Origin: an uncultured Cytophagaceae bacterium
GTDB lineage: Bacteria; Bacteroidota; Bacteroidia; Cytophagales; Spirosomataceae
Length of the DNA: 7,699 nt
Direction of reading: 5' to 3'
Assembly: GCA_903837305.1 (NCBI GenBank)
Contig: CAILUB010000209.1
Span: forward strand, 1-7,699
Translations under genes and position numbers: made by a program
Part shown: piece after piece, positions 1 to 6,829 of the stretch
Layout of the letters: every line of letters begins with the position of its first letter
Position numbering within the stretch: position 1 is the stretch's first letter
Notes under the pieces: generated by a model
The model's database searches: none
The model's input: only the letters and a program-made list of their open reading frames with translations
Told to the model about the DNA's origin: nothing

Positions 1-196
1 AGGTCAATCACGTGACATTGAAATTACCGCTCGTGAAATCGTAAAAATTCGCCAAGAATTATACGAAATCTTAGCAAAACACTCTGGTAAATCATTCGAA
101 GACATCGAGCGTGATTCAGATCGCGATTATTGGATGAAGGCGGCTGAGGCGAAGGAATATGGTTTAATTGATGAGATTTTAACGAGAACTGTCTAG
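1..196 (+). CDS. clpP: ATP-dependent Clp protease proteolytic subunit ClpP, C-terminal fragment
   Basis: This is the last 64 codons of ClpP, read from base 2; the gene begins before the window. ClpP is the serine peptidase that forms a double-heptamer barrel and degrades proteins fed to it by ClpX in the cytoplasm. The fragment carries the family's C-terminal pattern: an IEITAREIVKIRQEL helix, then LAKHSGKSFEDIERD, the segment DSDRDYW, and the close EAKEYGLIDEIL. By alignment with the ends of E. coli and S. aureus ClpP, the Asp before Tyr-Trp (fragment residue 42) is the catalytic Asp of the Ser-His-Asp triad; Ser and His lie outside the window. The TAG stop at 194-196 shares its last base with the GTG start of clpX, the classic clpP-clpX order. 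Identification is firm even though only about a third of the protein is visible. Confidence 0.95.
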   Translation, partial: GQSRDIEITAREIVKIRQELYEILAKHSGKSFEDIERDSDRDYWMKAAEAKEYGLIDEILTRTV

Positions 197-1440
197 TGGC
201 TAGTAAAAAAACGAGTTGTTCTTTCTGCGGTCGTCCTAAAAACGAGGTAGGTTTATTGCTTTCTGGAATCGATGGCCACATTTGTAATAATTGCTTAACG
301 CAAGGTTATGAGGTGGTGAAAGAGGAGATGGGTGTGGCGGCTGCAGCGAAAGCGGGCACAAAACATTCCTTCGAATTAGTGAAGCCGAAGGATTTAAAAG
401 AATACCTTGATGGCTACATCATTGGTCAAGAGGAAGCAAAAAAGCATTTGTCGGTAGCGGTTTATAACCACTACAAGCGTTTGATGCAGGCTCCTTCGAA
501 TGATGATGTGAAGATCGAAAAATCGAATATTTTGATGGTAGGGGAGACCGGTACGGGGAAAACGTATTTGGCGCGCACACTAGCTCAAAAATTACAAGTT
601 CCTTTCTGTATCGCCGATGCGACCGTTATTACGGAGGCAGGTTATGTGGGTGAGGACGTGGAAACTATTTTGACACGTTTGTTGCAAGCTGCCAATTATG
701 ACGTGGAGAAGGCCGAATGCGGTATCGTTTTCATCGATGAAATAGATAAGATTGCGCGTAAATCAGATAATCCGTCCATCACGCGTGATGTTTCAGGTGA
801 AGGGGTTCAGCAAGCGCTTTTAAAATTATTAGAAGGATCCATTGTGAACGTACCGCCGCAAGGTGGGCGTAAGCATCCGGACCAAAAAATGATCGCCGTC
901 AACACCGAGAACATCTTGTTCATTTGCGGTGGAGCTTTTGATGGCATTGATCGCCACATTTCGAAGCGTTTGAACTCTCGTCCAATCGGTTTCTCTGGCG
1001 ATGACACCTTCCACGAATCGTTCGAGAAGGACCAAATCATGAAGTATGTGACGGCCCAAGATTTGAAATCGTTTGGCTTAATCCCTGAATTATTAGGTCG
1101 TCTTCCAGTGGTGACGTATTTGAATCCGTTAGATACAACAGCTTTGCTATCAATCTTAACAGAGCCTAAAAATGCGTTAGTGAAGCAATACGAGAAGCTT
1201 TTCGAGATGGAAGGGGTTTCGTTGACTTTTCAACACGACGCACTGGTGTATATGGTAGAACAAGCGATGCAATTTAAATTAGGCGCACGTGGTTTGCGTT
1301 CCATTATGGAAGCGGTGATGATAGATGCCATGTATGAAATTCCGTCTCAGTCGGAAATGAAGAAATTTGAGGTGGATTTGAATTATGCGAAATCGAAGTT
1401 CGAAAGAACGGTATTCCATCAAATGAAAGTGGTCGCTTAA
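196..1440 (+). CDS. clpX: ATP-dependent Clp protease ATP-binding subunit ClpX
   Basis: ClpX is the AAA+ unfoldase that recognises tagged substrates and threads them into ClpP. The 414 residues are full length for the family. Visible in order: a C4 zinc-binding domain (Cys8, Cys11, Cys30, Cys33); Walker A GETGTGKT at 116-123; pore loop GYVGED at 149-154; Walker B ending in IDEID with Asp181-Glu182; the RKH loop at 225-227; an IGF tripeptide at 264-266, which in the family docks on ClpP; the arginine finger in ELLGRLP (Arg302); and sensor 2 GARGLR (Arg365). All key residues are present. Walker A has Glu where E. coli has Pro, which I believe is normal variation in this phylum. The GTG start is decided by the sequence: a stop in this frame at 172-174 leaves no other start before the zinc finger. 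The start overlaps the clpP stop by one base, so translation is probably coupled and the two partners made in step. Confidence 0.98.
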   Translation: MASKKTSCSFCGRPKNEVGLLLSGIDGHICNNCLTQGYEVVKEEMGVAAAAKAGTKHSFELVKPKDLKEYLDGYIIGQEEAKKHLSVAVYNHYKRLMQAPSNDDVKIEKSNILMVGETGTGKTYLARTLAQKLQVPFCIADATVITEAGYVGEDVETILTRLLQAANYDVEKAECGIVFIDEIDKIARKSDNPSITRDVSGEGVQQALLKLLEGSIVNVPPQGGRKHPDQKMIAVNTENILFICGGAFDGIDRHISKRLNSRPIGFSGDDTFHESFEKDQIMKYVTAQDLKSFGLIPELLGRLPVVTYLNPLDTTALLSILTEPKNALVKQYEKLFEMEGVSLTFQHDALVYMVEQAMQFKLGARGLRSIMEAVMIDAMYEIPSQSEMKKFEVDLNYAKSKFERTVFHQMKVVA

Positions 1441-1441
1441 T

Positions 1442-2134
1442 ATGCCAGCTACTCAGCTTGTATTTTTGCATGGTTTTGGAGAAGATGAACGGGTGTGGGC
1501 AGACTTTTTGCCTTTCCACACCTGGCCATATCCTACTATTTGTCCTGCGTATGCGGAATGGACAGATTGTGCCACTTTAGCAGATTACGCACGTAAAATA
1601 GTTTCATCCCTGCCCCTTGATAGTCATTTTGTTCTAGTTGGTCATTCCATGGGTGGTTACATCGCACTAGAAATGGCGTCTCAATTTCCAGAGCGAATCC
1701 AGAAAGTGGTGATGCTACATTCCACTTTTGTGGCAGACACGGAGGAAAAGAAAATCAACCGAGATAGAACAGCTGATTTGCTCGAAAAAAAGGGTTCGGC
1801 GTTTTTTATCGGGCCGTTCTTGCCTAATTTATTTGCTACCGTATCTCAGGAGCTGATAGCTACTTTAGCAGAGAGGTACCGAAATTTACCCGCTGTCGGA
1901 TTAATTGCCGCCACCAAAGCGATGCGGGATCGAAGCGATTTTACCACGTTTGTTCAAACTACTGATATCCCCTTCCTTTTTATCTTGGGAGAGCAAGACG
2001 CCTTGATTTCTCCGGAGTCGATTACTCGTTTTGTAAAGAAATCGGTTGTAATTTTGCCAAACGTAGGCCATCAAGGGACTTACGAAGCGCCAATAGCTGT
2101 TGCCGAGGCCATTAATCAATTTGTGCATGTCTGA
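1442..2134 (+). CDS. alpha/beta-fold hydrolase, substrate unknown
   Basis: This 230-residue cytoplasmic enzyme has a complete alpha/beta hydrolase signature. The oxyanion-hole strand is VFLHGFGED (residues 7-15), the nucleophile elbow is GHSMGG (67-72) with Ser69, the acid is Asp186 in LGEQDAL, and the base is His210 in NVGHQGTYEAP. The region between the elbow and the acid (about 95-165) forms a short helical cap. No signal peptide is seen. The family includes carboxylesterases, BioH- and MenH-like enzymes, RsbQ-like proteins and peptidases; the sequence does not let me choose among these. The ATG lies one base after the clpX stop, and the 3' end overlaps cmk by 8 bases, so it is almost certainly co-translated with them. 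Nothing visible links it mechanistically to ClpXP. The fold and catalytic triad are secure; the physiological reaction is not. Confidence 0.9.
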   Translation: MPATQLVFLHGFGEDERVWADFLPFHTWPYPTICPAYAEWTDCATLADYARKIVSSLPLDSHFVLVGHSMGGYIALEMASQFPERIQKVVMLHSTFVADTEEKKINRDRTADLLEKKGSAFFIGPFLPNLFATVSQELIATLAERYRNLPAVGLIAATKAMRDRSDFTTFVQTTDIPFLFILGEQDALISPESITRFVKKSVVILPNVGHQGTYEAPIAVAEAINQFVHV

Positions 2135-2813
2135 TATTATCATAGCCTTAGATGGCTTCTCTTCTTGTGGAAAAAGTACGACTGCGCGCCATGTGGCGTC
2201 AGCTTTGCATTATGCCTTTTTAGATACGGGTGCAATGTACCGTGCAGTTGCACTCTATTTTGATCGGCAACAAGTGAATTTAGCTGATTTGCAAGATGTG
2301 AAAGACGCATTAGCACATGTGGAAATAACGTTTCAATTCAATCCAGCTAAACAGGCCTCGGACACCATTTTGAATGGGGAGAATGTCGAGGCAGAAATTC
2401 GCAAAATGCATATTTCTGATTTAGTGAGTCAAGTGGCCGCTATACCAGAAGTAAGACATGCGATGGTAGCTCAGCAACAACGAATGGGGGAGAAGAAAGG
2501 GATTGTGATGGATGGACGAGACATAGGGACGGTGGTTTTCCCTCAGGCAGAATTGAAAATATTTATGACGGCAGAGCCACATATTCGGGCTCAGAGACGG
2601 AAATTGGAACTTTTGCAAAAAGGCGAAGATCTTCCTTTGGAAGAGATTATTGAAAACTTGCGCAAACGGGATGAGATTGATTCGAATCGCAGCGAAGGCC
2701 CATTGAAGCGTGCATCGGATGCGATTGATTTAGATACTTCCTATCGTACGATGGATGAGCAGGTGGAATTCGTATTAGATCACGTTCGTCGCGTGCAAGG
2801 TGAAAAGCGCTAA
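2127..2813 (+). CDS. cmk: (d)CMP kinase (cytidylate kinase)
   Basis: Cytidylate kinase transfers phosphate from ATP to CMP or dCMP, supplying CDP/dCDP for RNA, DNA and phospholipid precursors. From the chosen ATG it is 228 residues, the usual length. Visible are the P-loop GFSSCGKST (10-18), the nucleotide-binding DTGAMYRA (33-40), the MDGRDIGTVVFPQAELKIF block (128-146) with the conserved Gly-Arg-Asp, the lid-side KRDEIDSNR (180-188) and the C-terminal AIDLDTS (199-205). The start is ATG at 2127, giving MSDIIIALDG, because beta-strand 1 and the P-loop follow at the normal distance; an in-frame TTG at 2100 would add nine residues unlike the family. The ATG lies inside the 3' end of the hydrolase gene (8-base overlap), and the 3' end overlaps the next gene by 14 bases. 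The P-loop variant with Phe-Ser-Ser-Cys looks typical of Bacteroidota. Confidence 0.96.
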   Translation: MSDIIIALDGFSSCGKSTTARHVASALHYAFLDTGAMYRAVALYFDRQQVNLADLQDVKDALAHVEITFQFNPAKQASDTILNGENVEAEIRKMHISDLVSQVAAIPEVRHAMVAQQQRMGEKKGIVMDGRDIGTVVFPQAELKIFMTAEPHIRAQRRKLELLQKGEDLPLEEIIENLRKRDEIDSNRSEGPLKRASDAIDLDTSYRTMDEQVEFVLDHVRRVQGEKR

Positions 2814-3774
2814 TTCTTACATCATTGTAGGCCAAGGTTTAGCTGGCACCATTCTAGCACACCAATTTTTGGAGGCAGAAATACCCTTTGAGATTTGGGA
2901 TTCGCCTTCGACTCACTTTACTTCTTCTCAAGCAGCGGGTGGAATTTTCAACCCAGTAACGGGCCGAAAATTAGAGCAAACTTGGCTTGCAGACGATCTA
3001 TTTCCCTATTTATTTGATTTTTACCCGCGCTTAGAGGCGATTTTAGGGATGCGTTTTTTTTACCCAATGCCACTTTTTCGTCCTTTTGCAAATCAGGAGA
3101 TGAAGAGCTGGTTGGTTGAGAGGAAAGACCAGATTGACCACGGTTATTTACGTTGGGATTCGGACGGCGTTTGGGTGGAACAAGCGGGCTGGGTAGATGT
3201 TGCTGCCTTATTACGCGTTTCTCGCGCCTATTTTGCATCGAAGGGAATATTGGTAGAATCAGAATACACGGGTAGTCAGGCTATCTTTTGTGAGGGATTC
3301 CACGGTCAACAAAACCCACTTTGGACTTGCTTGCCTTTCTTACCGGCGAAAGGAGAGTTGATGGAAATAGCCTCTAATGAGCCTTCAGAGCAGTTTATTT
3401 TGAATAAAAATGGATTTGTATTGCCATTGGGTTCTCAGCATTTTAAGGTGGGGGCGACCTATGGTTGGAAGGAGTTTACGAACGAGACGACTCCGGAGGC
3501 TTTGGAGGAATTAACGAAAAAATTGGTCTTGATGGGCTGCACGCAATTTGAGTTAGTCGTACAAAAGACAGGGATCAGACCTGCAACCCAAGATCGTCGA
3601 CCATTTATAGGTTTTCATCCGAACAAACAATCGGGGATATTTAATGGTTTTGGATCTAAAGGAGTTTCTTTAGCGCCCTATTTTGCCAAACAATGGACCA
3701 GCGAAATCCTAGGAAAAACTTCTGTTCATTCAGAGGCATCAATTCGGCGATTTTATCATTTATTTTCCGTTTAA
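2800..3774 (+). CDS. FAD-dependent oxidoreductase of the DAO family, substrate unknown
   Basis: This 324-residue protein resembles the D-amino-acid oxidase/glycine oxidase (DAO) superfamily. An N-terminal Rossmann strand IIVGQGLAGTILA (8-20) holds the GxGxxG dinucleotide motif and ends in the acidic EIWD (31-34). Next come AAGGIFNPVTGRK (45-57), where the flavin is expected, a substrate-domain stretch, the strand AIFCEGF (161-167), and the C-terminal TGIRPATQDRRPFIG (257-271) followed by NGFGSKGVSLAPYFA (282-296). This last part fits the flavin-binding close of DAO enzymes such as ThiO, sarcosine oxidase and the oxidase half of MnmC. No signal peptide is present, so it should be cytoplasmic. 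The start is GTG at 2800: a stop in this frame at 2776-2778 leaves no other usual start codon that keeps the Rossmann strand. It overlaps cmk by 14 bases. The amine or amino acid oxidised cannot be told; a role in tRNA modification by analogy to MnmC is only a possibility. Confidence 0.87.
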   Translation: MKSANSYIIVGQGLAGTILAHQFLEAEIPFEIWDSPSTHFTSSQAAGGIFNPVTGRKLEQTWLADDLFPYLFDFYPRLEAILGMRFFYPMPLFRPFANQEMKSWLVERKDQIDHGYLRWDSDGVWVEQAGWVDVAALLRVSRAYFASKGILVESEYTGSQAIFCEGFHGQQNPLWTCLPFLPAKGELMEIASNEPSEQFILNKNGFVLPLGSQHFKVGATYGWKEFTNETTPEALEELTKKLVLMGCTQFELVVQKTGIRPATQDRRPFIGFHPNKQSGIFNGFGSKGVSLAPYFAKQWTSEILGKTSVHSEASIRRFYHLFSV

Positions 3775-3779
3775 ATCTG

Positions 3780-3787
3780 TAAATTTG
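3780..3787 (+). promoter_or_regulatory. possible Bacteroidota -7 promoter element
   Basis: The octamer TAAATTTG matches the TAnnTTTG -7 consensus of the Bacteroidota primary sigma factor and sits in the only true intergenic gap of the window, 21 bases before the ATG at 3809. I do not see a TTTG-type -33 element about 19 to 21 bases upstream, and such octamers arise often by chance in A+T-rich DNA. It could give the outer-membrane protein and CotH genes a promoter independent of the clp-cmk operon. No hairpin terminator is visible in the same gap. Confidence 0.25.
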
Positions 3788-3808
3788 GTTTTAAAGTCTT
3801 TTGGCTAA

Positions 3809-6800
3809 ATGCGTAATTTAAATTCCTTTTTCGCAGTCCTCTTATTTTTGTCTTTTGGCTTAACCAAGCTATATGGACAAGAATCGCAATGGATTCCGGA
3901 GAATCACCGGATTCAATACCAGAATTTCCAATGGAATTACATCAGCAGTTCAAATTTTGAGGTTTATTATTTTGATAAAAATGAAGCCTTGGCTAAATCG
4001 ACGCTGACCTATCTTGAATCAGATAATAACCGAATTACAGAGATCCTAAGTTATTCGCCTTATCAAAAAGTGAAGATTTTTTTGTATCCAAATCATGAAA
4101 CCTGGTTACAAAGTAATAGTGGAATTTCCTTAGCTAATTCAGCTGATGTGGCAGAGGAGAATTTAGCCAAATTCAGAATTGAAGTGGCCTTTAAGGATAA
4201 TTTAGTGGCCTTTAAACAGGAAATAACGAAGCAAATTGTACGCGTATATCTTCAGGATTTATTGTTTGGAGGTAGTGTAAAAGATGTACTGCAAAACTCT
4301 TTATTATTAAATGTTTCGGATTGGTTTGTCTTAGGGATGTCTGCTTACTTGGCTTCAGGGGATTCTCCTGAAATGCGACGTTTTACCTATCAAATTATTA
4401 GTGAAAATAAAATCAAAAGGCTACAATTAGCTATGGGTGTAGAGGCCGAGTTGCTGGGACAGTCTATTTGGTCATATATCGCAAATACGTACGGCAAGCA
4501 GTCAATTGGTAATATTTTGAATTTAACACGGATTATTAGAAGTGAACAATCTAGCTTATCAAGTACGATTAGAAAACCATTTTCTAAATTTCTAAAGGAA
4601 TGGTATGAGTATTATTTGAATGATGCAAAAAATTTAGAATTCGCTACTTCTAAAGTTTTTCCTTCCTCTTTTTATTTACCTCCATCGAATCAAATTAACT
4701 CTTTTCAGGCAAGTCCTGACGGACTTTTTGAGGCTTATGTCACAGATGAATCTGGCAGATATCAGGTCTTTTTACATAATTTAACCACGGATAAACTTCA
4801 ATTGCTCCAACAAACTGGTTTAAAGGATTTAAATCGTACTTCTAATGGGAAAGGGCCTTTAATTTCTTGGAGTGGAAATAATAGGCTTTCTGTCCTTTTT
4901 AACGAGCAAGGGTTTACTTGGATGAAGACCTACCAAGTTAATAAAGCAGGGAGTTATACCTCAGAGCCTAAACTTAAAATCGCGAATTTATCTTATTTAG
5001 ACATGAAAGTGTCTTCAAATGGTACTAAAGCACTTGTTCGCGTTTTAGAAAAAGGTCAAGTAGATATAGGTATTTATGATTTGAAGCGAAATAAGTTAAG
5101 TCTACTTACTAAAGATGCTTATAACGAAACAGAGGCCCATTGGATGCCTGATAACCGGGTGATTTATATATCAGATCGGTATATTGATTCATTGCCCTCG
5201 CCACCTGCACCCATTTCTTCTTTATTTGTTTGGAATCCAGAGGATCCGGAAAATGCAACTAGGTTATTCTCAACCTCTGGAAAGGTATTTAACTTTAAGT
5301 TTCAGTCAGATTCAGTGGCATATTTTTTGCATAATCAGGCAAGCGGACCTAGGTTAATTCGATATCAAATGGCTGATTCTTCCTTTAAACAATCTAAAGT
5401 TAGAACCGTTGCTTGGCAAAATTTCGAATGGACACCTAAAGGTGTTTATACACTAGAAAGAAATATTGTAACGGATAACGTTCAACGCTACTCCGAATCA
5501 AGTCTTGAAGAATACCTTGGTTCTGAATGGATTCCTAAGATTAATACGGTAAATCCCACAACAGTTAGTGAGCAAGAAGTCGCTTCCTTTGAGACAGATG
5601 CAGCTAAAAAGGCTAGAAAAGCCAGATTGGATCGACAACTATCTATTCGACTTAAAAGAGAGCCTGGTAAGATGGTAGGTCCTTTTGCTTATCAAAATTC
5701 ATTTGTTTTTAATAGTTCAGAAGGGCAATTTAAATCAGATCCTATAAGAGGTATTGGCTATGCTTATGAGGTCAAAGCAAATGATTTATTAGAGAATCAT
5801 TTATTTAAGGCTGGAGCATTTCTTACAGCTAATCTTCTTAATTCGGATATTTGGGGAGAATATGCTTACCTAGCCAATAAATTAGATTGGAAATTTCGAT
5901 ATGATCGAAAGGTATTAGGTCAAGATACAGAAAATGATTCGCAGAAAATTCGTTTTAATCGATTCGCTTTAACAGCCACTTATCCATTTAGTCTGTTGAG
6001 TCGATTATCTGTGACTGGTTTATATTCAACAAATCGACTTTTTAATCAAATATCGCTAGCAAATCCAGAGGAATATTCAGGTTTTGCAGGTGCCTTAATT
6101 TCTTATGAAGTTGATAATACCGTTCAATCAGGGGATAATCTCAGAACTGGTTATCGCATTAATGCAACTCTTGAAGCTCAAAAGGATATGATTATGTCCG
6201 GAGAATTTGTTCGCATAGGATTTGATGCCCGCTTTTATAAAAAACTTTCTAACACCTTTTATTTAGCTACTCGTTTATCCTCTTCTCATCAATTGGGCAG
6301 TCGTACACAGGCCTCTATGTTAGGAGGGATGGATAATTGGTTTTTCAATAAACAAGATGTGCGTACGCAAGAAACTCCCTTGGGACTCGATGGTCTTGCG
6401 AGGCGGGAGGTTTTTATGAGTAATTTCATCGCACCATTACGTGGATTTGCTTTGAATAAATTAAGTGGAAATAGCCATTTATTATTTAATGCAGAAATCA
6501 GAATTCCTGTAAAGTCTATCATGCCTTCAGAATCCTCCTCTTTACTTAATTCGGTTCAACTTGTCGGTTTCACGGATGTGGGAACAGCTTGGACAGGTTC
6601 TAGTCCTTTTGAGAAATCCAATGGATTTAATACGAATGTCTATGGCGGAAAAACGAACCCATTCATAGCCACAGTGACTGATTTTAGAAACCCATTTTTA
6701 GTGGGGTATGGAATTGGAGCGAGGGCTGTTCTTTTTGGCTATTTTGTTAAATTTGATTATGCCTTTGGAATTGAAAATAAAGAAGTGAAGTCTCCTCTAA

Positions 6801-6829
6801 CGTATCTGACATTAGGATATGATTTTTAA
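3809..6829 (+). CDS. outer-membrane protein: degenerate peptidase-like domain, TolB-like beta-propeller and Omp85/BamA-like barrel
   Basis: A 1006-residue envelope protein in several parts. Residues 1-23 are a signal peptide (MRN, hydrophobic FFAVLLFLSFGL, likely cut after LYG). Residues about 48-275 resemble the peptidase MA-like gluzincin fold, but the expected HExxH is QEITK (137-141), and the usual W-x-x-E-G-x-A stretch reads DWFVLGMSAY (171-180), so zinc and catalysis are probably lost. Residues about 295-555 look like PD40/TolB propeller blades, for example ASPDGLFEAYVTDESG (301-316) and AHWMPDNRVIYISDR (443-457). A Lys/Arg-rich linker (600-621) follows. From about 624 to the end are alternating amphipathic strands of a surface-antigen (Omp85/BamA-type) barrel with an LRGF motif (877-880), NAEIRIPV (894-901) and a terminal Phe, as expected for a barrel inserted by the BAM complex. 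No POTRA domains are seen. Related proteins are often labelled TolB or BamA-like; the function is unknown. The next gene starts right after its stop. Confidence 0.85.
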   Translation: MRNLNSFFAVLLFLSFGLTKLYGQESQWIPENHRIQYQNFQWNYISSSNFEVYYFDKNEALAKSTLTYLESDNNRITEILSYSPYQKVKIFLYPNHETWLQSNSGISLANSADVAEENLAKFRIEVAFKDNLVAFKQEITKQIVRVYLQDLLFGGSVKDVLQNSLLLNVSDWFVLGMSAYLASGDSPEMRRFTYQIISENKIKRLQLAMGVEAELLGQSIWSYIANTYGKQSIGNILNLTRIIRSEQSSLSSTIRKPFSKFLKEWYEYYLNDAKNLEFATSKVFPSSFYLPPSNQINSFQASPDGLFEAYVTDESGRYQVFLHNLTTDKLQLLQQTGLKDLNRTSNGKGPLISWSGNNRLSVLFNEQGFTWMKTYQVNKAGSYTSEPKLKIANLSYLDMKVSSNGTKALVRVLEKGQVDIGIYDLKRNKLSLLTKDAYNETEAHWMPDNRVIYISDRYIDSLPSPPAPISSLFVWNPEDPENATRLFSTSGKVFNFKFQSDSVAYFLHNQASGPRLIRYQMADSSFKQSKVRTVAWQNFEWTPKGVYTLERNIVTDNVQRYSESSLEEYLGSEWIPKINTVNPTTVSEQEVASFETDAAKKARKARLDRQLSIRLKREPGKMVGPFAYQNSFVFNSSEGQFKSDPIRGIGYAYEVKANDLLENHLFKAGAFLTANLLNSDIWGEYAYLANKLDWKFRYDRKVLGQDTENDSQKIRFNRFALTATYPFSLLSRLSVTGLYSTNRLFNQISLANPEEYSGFAGALISYEVDNTVQSGDNLRTGYRINATLEAQKDMIMSGEFVRIGFDARFYKKLSNTFYLATRLSSSHQLGSRTQASMLGGMDNWFFNKQDVRTQETPLGLDGLARREVFMSNFIAPLRGFALNKLSGNSHLLFNAEIRIPVKSIMPSESSSLLNSVQLVGFTDVGTAWTGSSPFEKSNGFNTNVYGGKTNPFIATVTDFRNPFLVGYGIGARAVLFGYFVKFDYAFGIENKEVKSPLTYLTLGYDF

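Noticed and set aside
807..1059. Two overlapping minus-strand open frames inside clpX
   Set aside because: They are shadows of a highly conserved AAA+ coding region, have no recognisable domain, and overlap each other in different frames.
1461..1468. TATTTTTG match to the Bacteroidota -7 box
   Set aside because: It lies inside the hydrolase gene just after its start, far from any other start, with no sign of a promoter around it.
2100..2126. Longer cmk starting at TTG 2100
   Set aside because: The nine added residues do not resemble the family's N-terminus, and ATG 2127 places the P-loop at the usual distance.
2948..3238. 96-codon minus-strand open frame opposite the oxidoreductase
   Set aside because: It is low-complexity, rich in Ser, Pro, Arg and Lys, with no family features, and lies fully inside a well-supported gene.
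3775..3808. Possible terminator after the oxidoreductase
   Set aside because: The 34 bases contain T-runs but no inverted repeat able to form a stem.
3796..3860. 11-base direct repeat GTCTTTTGGCT at 3796-3806 and 3850-3860
   Set aside because: One copy is in the gap and the other encodes the hydrophobic core of the signal peptide; in T-rich sequence this is most likely chance.
6289..6522. 77-codon minus-strand open frame inside the barrel domain
   Set aside because: No recognisable protein features; the opposite strand encodes clear barrel strands and the LRGF motif there.
3809..6829. Reading the large protein as the TolB of a Tol-Pal system
   Set aside because: Only the propeller part is TolB-like; the C-terminal barrel and N-terminal peptidase-like domain, and the absence of tolA, tolQ, tolR or pal nearby, do not fit.
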